This document shows positions 8,601-13,953 of a stretch of DNA of 34,629 nt, piece by piece; positions within the stretch are counted from its first letter, which is position 1, and each line of letters begins with the position of its first letter. The translations under genes were made by a program, and so were the position numbers. The notes under the pieces were generated by a model. It searched no databases, had not been told where the DNA came from, and was given only the letters and a program-made list of their open reading frames with translations. This DNA is from Candidatus Solibacter usitatus (GTDB taxonomy: Bacteria > Acidobacteriota > Terriglobia > Bryobacterales > Bryobacteraceae): positions 1-34,629 of the forward strand of contig JACRBC010000026.1 in assembly GCA_016213245.1 (NCBI GenBank). Direction: 5' to 3'.

Positions 8601-8938
8601 TGAGCCGCGACGAACGTTCCCGCGACCGATGGTTCAACACCACCGCATTCAGCCGCCCCCAACAAGGGTTCTTCGGGAATGCCACGCGCGGCAACATTCA
8701 CCTGCCCGGCGTGGAACAGGTCGACTTCATGACTTCAAAGAACTTCCGCCTGGCTGAAAGGGCGAACCTGGAGTTCCGCACGGAGTTTTTCAACTTCTTC
8801 AACCACGTGAACCTGGGCGCACCGGGCTTGAACATCCAATCCACCAGAGCCCTCGGGCGCATTACGAGCGCGAACCAGGGCGCAGGGGCGACCAATCCAG
8901 GGAGGACCGTTCAGTTTGGTCTGAAGCTGCGCTTCTAG
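5618..8938 (+). CDS. TonB-dependent receptor with carboxypeptidase-regulatory-like N-terminal domain (Oar-like)
   Basis: A 1106-residue outer-membrane protein started by an ATG 7 bases after GGGAGG. The signal peptide is residues about 1-36 (FVLRAAAALGAVCLAGVL, cleavage near LPAQ). Residues about 40-125 form a CarboxypepD_reg-like beta-sandwich (VVGIVTDPSGAAVPATEVTI, GNYEFSFLPVGRYAI). A plug follows (VEELPLNGRSFVQLATLTPGV), then a long beta-barrel of alternating strands ending in the aromatic residue of GLKLRF. Such receptors are very abundant in Acidobacteriota and import oligosaccharides or other large nutrients using TonB-ExbBD energy. It is divergent from a sugar-responsive regulator and upstream of NagB- and NagX-like genes. 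I therefore infer an amino-sugar or chitin-oligomer substrate, which the sequence alone does not prove. Confidence 0.92.
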   Translation: MSRKKLSAPLRRFVLRAAAALGAVCLAGVLPQALPAQETTAKVVGIVTDPSGAAVPATEVTIRNVDTGVDRSTKSNEAGNYEFSFLPVGRYAIAATAHGFQKTSVREFVLTVGQVARVNVGLQVGEVTQSVEVQANVIALQTEDATVGTIIDSRQVEELPLNGRSFVQLATLTPGVQPGTPGSITSRRNRGSLGQDVAMSASGARDTQNRFYFDGIEAMDLDSYNFSFSPSIDAIQEFKVHTSTFSSETGGAPGGQVNLTTKSGTNSLHGTAWWFNRNDALAALAPFQPYNPSAHPPKLNRNQFGSNIGGPVVKNRTFFFFNWESGRLVSGTYGGRALVPPTAYRTGDFSAGATIYDPATGRPFPGNRIPSGRIQSYASTFLSKFVPQPNADEPSINYRGPTASAPINQDQYIARVDHRLSDRQSLYGSYMFNTQKDNSVPTFGFDSRGNRARAQLASLRDTFVISPSMVNELELGWHRFYETEFFGTTGNPQYDIANIIGIGGAAKDPRNYGAPYFAQGYTLPGTQNEGPRNRLNQNWEVNDKISLALGKHSFKAGLAITRRNWTYDESLDPRGSFTFDGAITSGPRSPVEEHSFAAFLLGTADSAHLSVAPYAARQNQWWQSYYFQDDWKLRPNLTLNLGMRYEYFSSPNQRGPSSNFDLNGAVPGFTVSRQTYLGFTGIADSTGVPANLVTADKNNFGPRVGFAYSPKLISDFVIRGGYGIYFFPEITNTYLNLTLNPPIVVSHQYTGSVGDTVNPATVFLSGIAEESKDGLDGAYAIDPNLASGYGQSWNLTVQKRLPGRFYAEAAYVGSAGKNLSLQYDGNRPITPVVTGPGVPSLSARRPLKGYDAITTVKSTGQATYHSLQMKVERRVASGLTVLGAYTWAHAIDNADISTVGGGSYTGKMQDIFNLGSEKGNSVFDIRHRFSMSLMYDIPFPKTSSAAVQSLFGGWRIGTITTLQTGFAATVVGGGSTTGTGATSRPNIATGQTAQLSRDERSRDRWFNTTAFSRPQQGFFGNATRGNIHLPGVEQVDFMTSKNFRLAERANLEFRTEFFNFFNHVNLGAPGLNIQSTRALGRITSANQGAGATNPGRTVQFGLKLRF

Positions 8939-8976
8939 TTCTCTGACCGCCTGGTTCGGCGCCTTTGCGAAACCAC

Positions 8977-9187
8977 TCCGTTGAAGACGCGCCTGGCATG
9001 GCCGACCCCCTCCCTACCGGTCGGGGCTCTACCGGTCGGGGCTCTGACGGGCGCGGCTCCGTTGAAGACGCGCCTGGCATGGCTGACCCCCTCCCTACCG
9101 GTCGGGGCTCTACCGGTCGGGGCTCTACCGGTCGGGGCTCTGACGGGCGGGGCTCTACCGGTCGGGGCTCTACCGGTCGGGGCTCTG
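8977..9187. repeat. Nested tandem repeat array: 15-bp units inside an 81-bp module
   Basis: The 15-mer TACCGGTCGGGGCTC occurs at 9015, 9030, 9096, 9111, 9126, 9156 and 9171. A variant, TGACGGGCGGGGCTC or its GCG form, occurs at 9045 and 9141. A longer unit beginning TCCGTTGAAGACGCGCC starts at 8977 and again at 9058 (period 81), carrying two and then more 15-mers. Each 15-mer has the palindrome ACCGGT. The array fills the gap between the receptor and nagB. All six frames read as low-complexity repeats, so I do not call a gene. There are no unique spacers, so it is not a CRISPR. Confidence 0.85.
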
Positions 9188-9228
9188 ATCGGAGCCGCGA
9201 ACGTCAGTGAGCGGTGTGGGTTCGACGA
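9187..9228 (-). repeat. Possible dispersed-repeat core reading PTPLTDVRGSD
   Basis: On the minus strand this segment reads VEPTPLTDVRGSDQ in one frame and PHRSLTFAAPI in another. From memory, very similar peptides recur as interspersed repeats in Planctomycetes and Acidobacteriota genomes, usually as spurious small ORFs. That makes this the conserved end of a dispersed intergenic element, with the 15-mer array as its variable part. Recollection only; no search was possible. Confidence 0.4.
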
Positions 9229-9266
9229 ACTGCCGGTGGTGCGCATTGGAATGAAAGGCCAAATGG

Positions 9267-10055
9267 ATGACTTCAGGAGCTGACAGATTCCAAGTGGACG
9301 GCCTGGAGGTCCTGATCCTGAAAGACGCGGCGGCGCTGGGCGCCGAAGCGGCTGGTCTCGCCGGCGCGCTGATCCGGAGGGCGGTTTCAGAGAAGGGCAT
9401 CGCCCGCGCGATCTTTTCGGCGGCGAACTCCCAGTTGGAGATGGTCCGGGGACTGACCGCGCTTCCTGATATCGATTGGGGTGGCGTTGAAGTGTTCCAT
9501 GCCGATGAATACGAGGGGGTCGGCCCGGACGCGCCAATCAGCTTTCGCCGTTGGGTTCGCGAAGAGGTCGTGGAGCGGGTCAAGCCTCGCCATGCCTACT
9601 ACCTGGCTGGCGACGCGGCAGATATCGAGCAGGAGTGCGCGCGTTACGGCAAGCTTCTGGCGGCCGCGCCCATCGATGTCGCGTTTCTGGGATTTGGTGA
9701 AAACGGCCACATCGGCTTCAATGATCCGCACGAGGCCGACTTCAACGATCCGTATGCGGTTCGCCGCGTGACGCTCGATTACCGTTGCCGCTTTCAGCAA
9801 TACAGGGAAGGACACTTCACCGACCCGGCGGACGTACCACGCGCCGGGCTCACGCTGAGTTGCCCCGCACTGGTATCGGCGGCTGAAATCATCTGCTGCG
9901 TTCCGGGGCGTCAAAAAGCGGAGGCTGTTCGAAACGCGCTGGAAGGGCCTGTGGAGGAGTCCTGCCCCGGTTCTATTCTCCGCAGGCATCCGCGCGCCCA
10001 CCTCTTATTGGACTTTGATTCGGCGTCCCTACTGGCCAAGGGAGTCCGGCTGTGA
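9267..10055 (+). CDS. nagB: Glucosamine-6-phosphate deaminase/isomerase family protein
   Basis: A 262-residue cytoplasmic enzyme. NagB-family marks are IFSAANSQLEMVRGL (phosphate loop region, about 49-63), VEVFHADEYEGV (Asp80 in the position of the catalytic Asp of NagB) and LGFGENGHIGFNDP (about 141-154, with His148). The family converts glucosamine-6-phosphate to fructose-6-phosphate and ammonia. The sequence is somewhat unlike E. coli NagB, with Asn before Gly-His and Asp in NDP. A related sugar-phosphate isomerase/deaminase is therefore possible. The ATG at 9267 follows AAAGG at 9254-9258. A 10-codon upstream frame starting at 9251 overlaps it and may be chance. It is flanked by the TonB receptor and a NagX-like gene, which favours an amino-sugar role. 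Confidence 0.8.
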   Translation: MTSGADRFQVDGLEVLILKDAAALGAEAAGLAGALIRRAVSEKGIARAIFSAANSQLEMVRGLTALPDIDWGGVEVFHADEYEGVGPDAPISFRRWVREEVVERVKPRHAYYLAGDAADIEQECARYGKLLAAAPIDVAFLGFGENGHIGFNDPHEADFNDPYAVRRVTLDYRCRFQQYREGHFTDPADVPRAGLTLSCPALVSAAEIICCVPGRQKAEAVRNALEGPVEESCPGSILRRHPRAHLLLDFDSASLLAKGVRL

Positions 10056-10158
10056 GAGGATTTCGTCTTTGACTGCCGTTGTAGTTGATCACAGGGGGCG
10101 GCTGCGGCGTGCGGTTTCCCTCGATGAATGAAGCCCGGCCGCTGGAGGTGGCCCCACA

Positions 10159-11289
10159 GTGCAATTGACAGCAAAGAGAACAACCGCAAGCCGTTCCGCC
10201 GCGACGCCGGCGCTGCCGGATCAGGCGCCGGGCGGGCGGCTGGTCAGCCTGGATGCATATCGCGGCTTCATCATGCTGCTGCTGGTCTCAGGGGGCTTCG
10301 GACTGGAGGCATTGAAGGCCGTTCCAGGCTGGGAGTGGCTGGCAGCGCAATTTGACCATGCGGCTTGGGAAGGTTGCACCTTTTGGGACCTGGTCCAGCC
10401 GGCGTTCACGTTCATGGTCGGCATGGCGATGCCGTTCGCGCTGGCCCGGCGAGCCGCCGAGGGTGCGACGCAGATGCAGATGTTCCGGCACGCCGCCTGG
10501 CGCGGGTTCATGCTTGTCGTGCTCAGCAACATTTACTCGAACTGGGGCGCCGGAGCGGGGCAATTGCGCTTCCAGCTCATCAATGTGCTGTGCCAAATCG
10601 CCTTCGGCTACCTGACGTGCTTCTTCATCCTGCGCCTGCGATTCGTCCACCAGGTCGCGGTTGCGGCGGGGATGCTGGCCGGTTATTGGGCGCTGTTCGC
10701 CGCATTCCCGGGACCGGCCGGTCCGTGGTCGCAGACCGGTAACATTGGGGCGGTCATCGACCTGAAGATCCTCGGCTACAACTACTCGGGCTATTACACG
10801 ACGATCAATTTCATCGGCAACGCCGTCACCATCCTGTCCGGATGCTGGGCGGGCCTGTTGCTGCGGACCGGCAAGCCGCATGCTGAGAAACTGAAGATCC
10901 TGGCGGCCTGCACCGCCTCAGCCTTCGCGCTCGGGCTGGCATTACAGCCCATCAATCCGATGGTGAAACGTCTTTGGACCTGCTCGTTTACGTTCTTCAG
11001 CACCGGCTGGGTGGTGCTGATGCTGATGGTCTTCTATTGGGTGATTGAGGTCCGCCAAGTGAAGCGCTGGGCCTTCCCCTTCCTGGTGCTGGGCATGAAC
11101 TCGATTTTCGTCTACTCACTCGGACAGATCGGCATCAACGGCTGGCTCAACCGGGGGCTGGCCGGCTTCACCGGGAACTTTGCAGTCCTCGGCGAACTCG
11201 GGGCCATCCCTCAGCAGATGCTGGTGCTCGCGGGGTTGTGGTATGTGTGCTACTGGCTTCACCAGCGCAGGATCTTCTTCAAGATCTGA
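10159..11289 (+). CDS. NagX-like DUF5009/acyltransferase-type membrane protein
   Basis: A 376-residue inner-membrane protein with about ten hydrophobic helices. The N-terminal RLVSLDAYRGFIML matches the SLDxxRG signature of the YeiB/DUF5009/heparan-alpha-glucosaminide N-acetyltransferase group, and DLVQPAFTFMVGMAMPFAL follows as expected. NagX proteins in proteobacterial GlcNAc regulons belong to this family; their exact activity, transport or transacetylation, is unsettled as far as I know. The start is a GTG, chosen because GGAGG lies 10 bases upstream and no other start fits. It lies about 100 bases after nagB on the same strand and probably shares its transcript. This supports an N-acetylglucosamine-related locus. 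Confidence 0.8.
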   Translation: MQLTAKRTTASRSAATPALPDQAPGGRLVSLDAYRGFIMLLLVSGGFGLEALKAVPGWEWLAAQFDHAAWEGCTFWDLVQPAFTFMVGMAMPFALARRAAEGATQMQMFRHAAWRGFMLVVLSNIYSNWGAGAGQLRFQLINVLCQIAFGYLTCFFILRLRFVHQVAVAAGMLAGYWALFAAFPGPAGPWSQTGNIGAVIDLKILGYNYSGYYTTINFIGNAVTILSGCWAGLLLRTGKPHAEKLKILAACTASAFALGLALQPINPMVKRLWTCSFTFFSTGWVVLMLMVFYWVIEVRQVKRWAFPFLVLGMNSIFVYSLGQIGINGWLNRGLAGFTGNFAVLGELGAIPQQMLVLAGLWYVCYWLHQRRIFFKI

Positions 11290-11400
11290 GCGGGAGGTTG
11301 CGGCAGCACGAGTGGGGAGGCACGGGCGCCCGGCTCGCCACCGGCGGCGGCCGGACAGAGGGTGGGAGGGACAGGGGAGAGCGGGCAGTAGCGCAGGGAC

Positions 11401-11420
11401 TGTCAACTCTTCAGTTGACA
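11401..11420. promoter_or_regulatory. Inverted repeat, probable HigA operator
   Basis: TGTCAACT (11401-11408) and AGTTGACA (11413-11420) are perfect 8-bp arms around a 4-base centre. The right arm overlaps the -35 TTGACA of the promoter in front of the toxin-antitoxin genes. This is the usual geometry for autorepression by an antitoxin such as HigA. Confidence 0.6.
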
Positions 11421-11444
11421 GTCCAGGTGTTCAGGGCGTACTGT
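11415..11444 (+). promoter_or_regulatory. Promoter of the higBA remnant
   Basis: A perfect TTGACA (11415-11420), an 18-base spacer and TACTGT (11439-11444) are followed 6 bases later by the ATG at 11451. Transcription would begin at or next to the start codon, so the message is probably leaderless. Confidence 0.55.
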
Positions 11445-11450
11445 TAGGCA

Positions 11451-11603
11451 ATGATCGCCAGCTTCCGGCACAAAGGGTTGGAGGAGATCCACCTCACTGG
11501 CAAGACGCGGCGGATCGGGGCAGAGTATTTCAGAAAATGCCTGCGCATCCTGCAACTGTTGGACGTCGCGGAGAAGCCTGAAGAAATGAACATCGCCGGG
11601 TAG
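11451..11603 (+). pseudogene. higB: Truncated HigB-type toxin (RelE superfamily), N-terminal half only
   Basis: The frame encodes 50 residues: MIASFRHKGLEEIHLTGK, then RRIGAEYFRKCLRILQLLD and EKPEEMNIAG, then TAG. Full HigB toxins of this type are about 92 residues and begin in the same way, continuing after the equivalent NLPG with W-x-L-HPLKG and the catalytic strands. Here the reading frame stops exactly at that point and runs straight into the GGAGGA ribosome-binding site of the antitoxin. The C-terminal half, which should carry the mRNA-cleaving residues, appears deleted rather than merely interrupted, because no HPLKG-like sequence follows in any frame. The remnant is probably inactive as a ribonuclease, although it might still bind HigA. 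Confidence 0.8.
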
Positions 11604-11613
11604 GGAGGAAGCC

Positions 11614-11937
11614 ATGCAGAGAAAGAGCGGACTGCGGCCCGTGCATCCGGGTGAAATCATCAGAGAAGACATCCTGCCAGAGACCGGCCTTACCGTAACG
11701 GCCGCGGCGAAGGCCCTGGGCGTGTCGCGGCAGATGCTTCACGAGATCCTGGCCGAGCGCAGGCCGCTTTCCGCGGTGATGTGCCTGAAGGTGTCGCGAC
11801 TGTTCGGCAGCTCGCCTGAGATGTGGATGCGTCTTCAAGCGGCGTACGCCCTGAGGAGGGCCGCTGAGGACAAGAAGGTGATGCAAGCTGTGAGCCGCAT
11901 CGTGCCGGTGAAGCAGATGGAACGAGTCCCGGCATGA
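11614..11937 (+). CDS. higA: HigA-type antitoxin, XRE-family regulator
   Basis: A 107-residue protein with the HigA opening LRPVHPGEIIREDILPE and an XRE helix-turn-helix: LTVTAAAKALGVSRQMLHEIL followed by RPLSAVMCLKVSRLFGSSPEMW. HigA antitoxins bind and silence HigB and repress their own operon. The gene starts 10 bases after the truncated toxin, with GGAGGA just before the ATG. The inverted repeat at 11401-11420 is its likely operator. Full length and intact, so it seems to have outlived its toxin. Confidence 0.92.
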   Translation: MQRKSGLRPVHPGEIIREDILPETGLTVTAAAKALGVSRQMLHEILAERRPLSAVMCLKVSRLFGSSPEMWMRLQAAYALRRAAEDKKVMQAVSRIVPVKQMERVPA

Positions 11938-12046
11938 GGACCGGCTTTACGAAGGCGACGTGTGGCTGGACACGGCCCGACGACGTTCAGACGCCGGCGC
12001 CATAAGCCAAGGGACAGATCAAACGGGCCTTCTTGGGGGCCGGAGG

Positions 12047-12063
12047 CCGGGCAAGCTGCCCGG
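12047..12063. terminator. GC-rich hairpin between higA and the dehydratase gene
   Basis: CCGGGCA-AGC-TGCCCGG is a perfect 7-bp stem with a 3-base loop, about 110 bases after higA and about 30 bases before the next start codon. No T-tract follows, so it could be a weak terminator or a regulator site near the promoter of the dehydratase gene. Confidence 0.35.
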
Positions 12064-12078
12064 GGGCTGAAAGCGCGC

Positions 12079-12084
12079 CATAAT
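12079..12084 (+). promoter_or_regulatory. -10-like hexamer CATAAT just upstream of the dehydratase ATG
   Basis: CATAAT ends 6 bases before the ATG at 12091, the spacing expected for a leaderless transcript. No ribosome-binding site is visible before this ATG. A matching -35 is not evident. Confidence 0.35.
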
Positions 12085-12090
12085 CAACGC

Positions 12091-13275
12091 ATGATCATCC
12101 GGAAGATCGAGACGGTACAAGTCGCTCCGCGGTGGGGGCTGCTGCGAGTGCTGACGGACCAGGACGGGCTGGAGGGGTACGGGGAGTACACGGTGGAGGG
12201 GCAGTTGGGGGCTGCGGAGGCGGCAGTGGGGGAGATGGCGGAGAGTTTCGTGGGGCGGGAGGCGGGGGAGATCAAACGCCTGGTCCGAGGCTGCTACGAC
12301 AGGAACTTCTACCACGGCGGGGCGCACTACATGAGCGCACTGGGAGGGATTGAGATCGCGCTGTGGGACCTAGCGGGGAAGGCGGCCGGGCTGCCTGTCC
12401 ACCGGCTGCTGGGCGGCAAGGTGCGGGACCGCGTGAAGGTGTACCGCTGGGCGGGGGGGAACAACAACTCGGCGGCGGCGGCGGCCGAGGAGGCGGCCAA
12501 GGTGGTGGCGGAGGGGGCGCGGGCGATCAAGATGAACGCCTGCCCGCCGCTGGCGGCGGTGGATACCTACGGGGGCATCCGGACGGCGGTAGAGCGGGCG
12601 CGGGCGGTGCGGGAGGCGGTGGGGGAGAACGTGGACATCGCGTTTGACTTCCACGGCCGGGCGAACGTGCCGATGGCGCGGCGGCTGGCGAAGGAGCTGG
12701 AGTTCGCGCATCCGCTGTTCTATGAGGAACCGGTGCGGCCGGAGTACAACCGGTGGTTGAAGGAGGTGGCCGAGGTCACGCACGTACCGATCGCCACGGG
12801 GGAGCGGATGACGACGGTGGCGGAGTTCAGCGACGTGGCGGCGGCGCGATCGGCGCACATATTGCAGCCGGACGTGGTCCACGTGGGCGGGATTTCGAAC
12901 ACGGCCGAGGTGGCCGCGCTGTGCGAGGCCAACGGGCTGGCGGTGGCGCCGCACTGCCCGCTGTCGCCGATCGCGTTCATGGCCTGTCTGCACGTGGTGG
13001 CGCAGAGCCGGGCGGGGTGGATCCTGGAGTGGGCCAAGGGGATCCACTACAACGCCAGCGGAGCGACTGGGGAGTGCGACCCGTGGCTGCGGTATGTGGA
13101 CGAGCGCGACTGGCCGCTGTTCGACCTGGACCACGACGGCCACATGGCGATCCCGGAGACGCCGGGGCTGGGCGTGCGGGTGAACTGGGCGGAGGTGGAG
13201 AAGGCGGCGCGGGCGGGCGTCGCGTGGCGGGACGAGTCGATGTACCTGCCCGACGGGACGCTGACGAACTGGTAG
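12091..13275 (+). CDS. Galactonate dehydratase-like enolase-superfamily enzyme
   Basis: A 394-residue cytoplasmic enzyme, full length for the family. The start is the ATG at 12091 (MIIRKIETVQV); upstream in-frame codons encode arginine-rich non-homologous sequence. Family marks are GGIEIALWDLAGKAAGLPVH, AIKMNA (Lys147), FDFHGR (Asp186 and His188), FYEEPV, ATGERM (Glu238), LQPDVVHVGGISN and VAPHCPLSPIAF (His288). The DFH and APHCPLxPIA pairs are those of DgoD-type galactonate dehydratases, which make 2-keto-3-deoxy-galactonate using three acidic Mg ligands. Other acid-sugar dehydratases share this scaffold, so the substrate is not fixed. It is convergent with the next minus-strand gene, 7 bases apart. 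Confidence 0.85.
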   Translation: MIIRKIETVQVAPRWGLLRVLTDQDGLEGYGEYTVEGQLGAAEAAVGEMAESFVGREAGEIKRLVRGCYDRNFYHGGAHYMSALGGIEIALWDLAGKAAGLPVHRLLGGKVRDRVKVYRWAGGNNNSAAAAAEEAAKVVAEGARAIKMNACPPLAAVDTYGGIRTAVERARAVREAVGENVDIAFDFHGRANVPMARRLAKELEFAHPLFYEEPVRPEYNRWLKEVAEVTHVPIATGERMTTVAEFSDVAAARSAHILQPDVVHVGGISNTAEVAALCEANGLAVAPHCPLSPIAFMACLHVVAQSRAGWILEWAKGIHYNASGATGECDPWLRYVDERDWPLFDLDHDGHMAIPETPGLGVRVNWAEVEKAARAGVAWRDESMYLPDGTLTNW

Positions 13276-13282
13276 GGGGAGT

Positions 13283-13903
13283 TCAGGTTTCCGAGGCGGC
13301 TGAACGCAGGCGGGTGAGGCAGGCGTGGGCCGATTGGCGAATGGCGCCGCCTTCGCCGAAGAGCCAGAGGTGGGTGGCATACCAGTCGATGCGGGATTCG
13401 CGCCCGGCGGTCTGATACCAGGAGGGGCGGTTGACGAAGATGTCCTGGAGCAGAGCGTGCAGCAGCTCGTGGACACAAGTGTTGACTGAGAGAAACGGGA
13501 TCTGGTGACCGTGGGCGTACCTGAGCGCCACGGCGCAGACGCAATAGCCTGCGTGAAAACCCGTGATGCCGGCCAGGGCGCGGGCCTTGTCCCATTCCAT
13601 GGAGATGTGATCGGTGATGACGAGGTTGACGACGCCGCGCCTGAGGCCCAGGATGACGGGCTTACTGGCGGGCGACAGGCGGATTTCCCCGCGTTCGTCG
13701 GTGCATTGGAGCTGGATGCCGCAGCGGCTGAAGTCCCGCACGGCCTCCGGCCAGATGGTCCACCAGAAGTTGCGCAACTGCTGGGGCGTCGCCCGGATGC
13801 GGCTGTCGGTGACGCGATGGACGGGCACGACCAGCGGGGAATCAGCGCGAATAGGAGCGTTGGCGGCTACCGTTGCGGCATAGAGGAAGTCGCGCCGGTT
13901 CAT
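13283..13903 (-). CDS. Exported protein with HELLH motif, possible zinc metalloprotease
   Basis: A 206-residue protein. The N-terminus MNRRDFLYAATVAA resembles a short Tat-type signal (two arginines followed by DFL). Residues 145-149 read HELLH within VNTCVHELLHALLQDI, the HExxH zinc-binding signature, with Cys143 and many aromatic residues around it. I do not recognise a named family, and a third zinc ligand cannot be placed with confidence. It may be a small secreted zinc protease or a structural relative that lost activity. The ATG is supported only by position: no strong ribosome-binding site, and TATCCT lies 8 bases upstream. It stands between the dehydratase gene and the glycosidase operon. 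Confidence 0.6.
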   Translation of the reverse strand: MNRRDFLYAATVAANAPIRADSPLVVPVHRVTDSRIRATPQQLRNFWWTIWPEAVRDFSRCGIQLQCTDERGEIRLSPASKPVILGLRRGVVNLVITDHISMEWDKARALAGITGFHAGYCVCAVALRYAHGHQIPFLSVNTCVHELLHALLQDIFVNRPSWYQTAGRESRIDWYATHLWLFGEGGAIRQSAHACLTRLRSAASET

Positions 13904-13953
13904 TGTAATTCAGGATAGCGTCAGCGCCGTGGCGTTCCGGAAGGACGGCAGAC

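Noticed and set aside
8977-9187. CRISPR-like appearance of regularly repeated 15-mers
   Set aside because: The units are directly adjacent or interrupted by the same sequence, without unique spacers, and no cas genes are present.
8965-9583. Long open frames through the repeat array (PTGRAPTGRA or LPVGALPVGA repeats)
   Set aside because: The repeat length is a multiple of three, so several frames stay open on both strands. They overlap nagB and lack a supported start.
11290-11400. Possible gene between the NagX-like gene and the higBA remnant
   Set aside because: Only G-rich low-complexity frames overlap here, without starts or similarity; I see no gene.
11962-12090. N-terminal extension of the galactonate dehydratase-like protein
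   Set aside because: The added 43 residues are Arg/Gly-rich and not seen in the family; the ATG at 12091 begins at the family's normal N-terminus.
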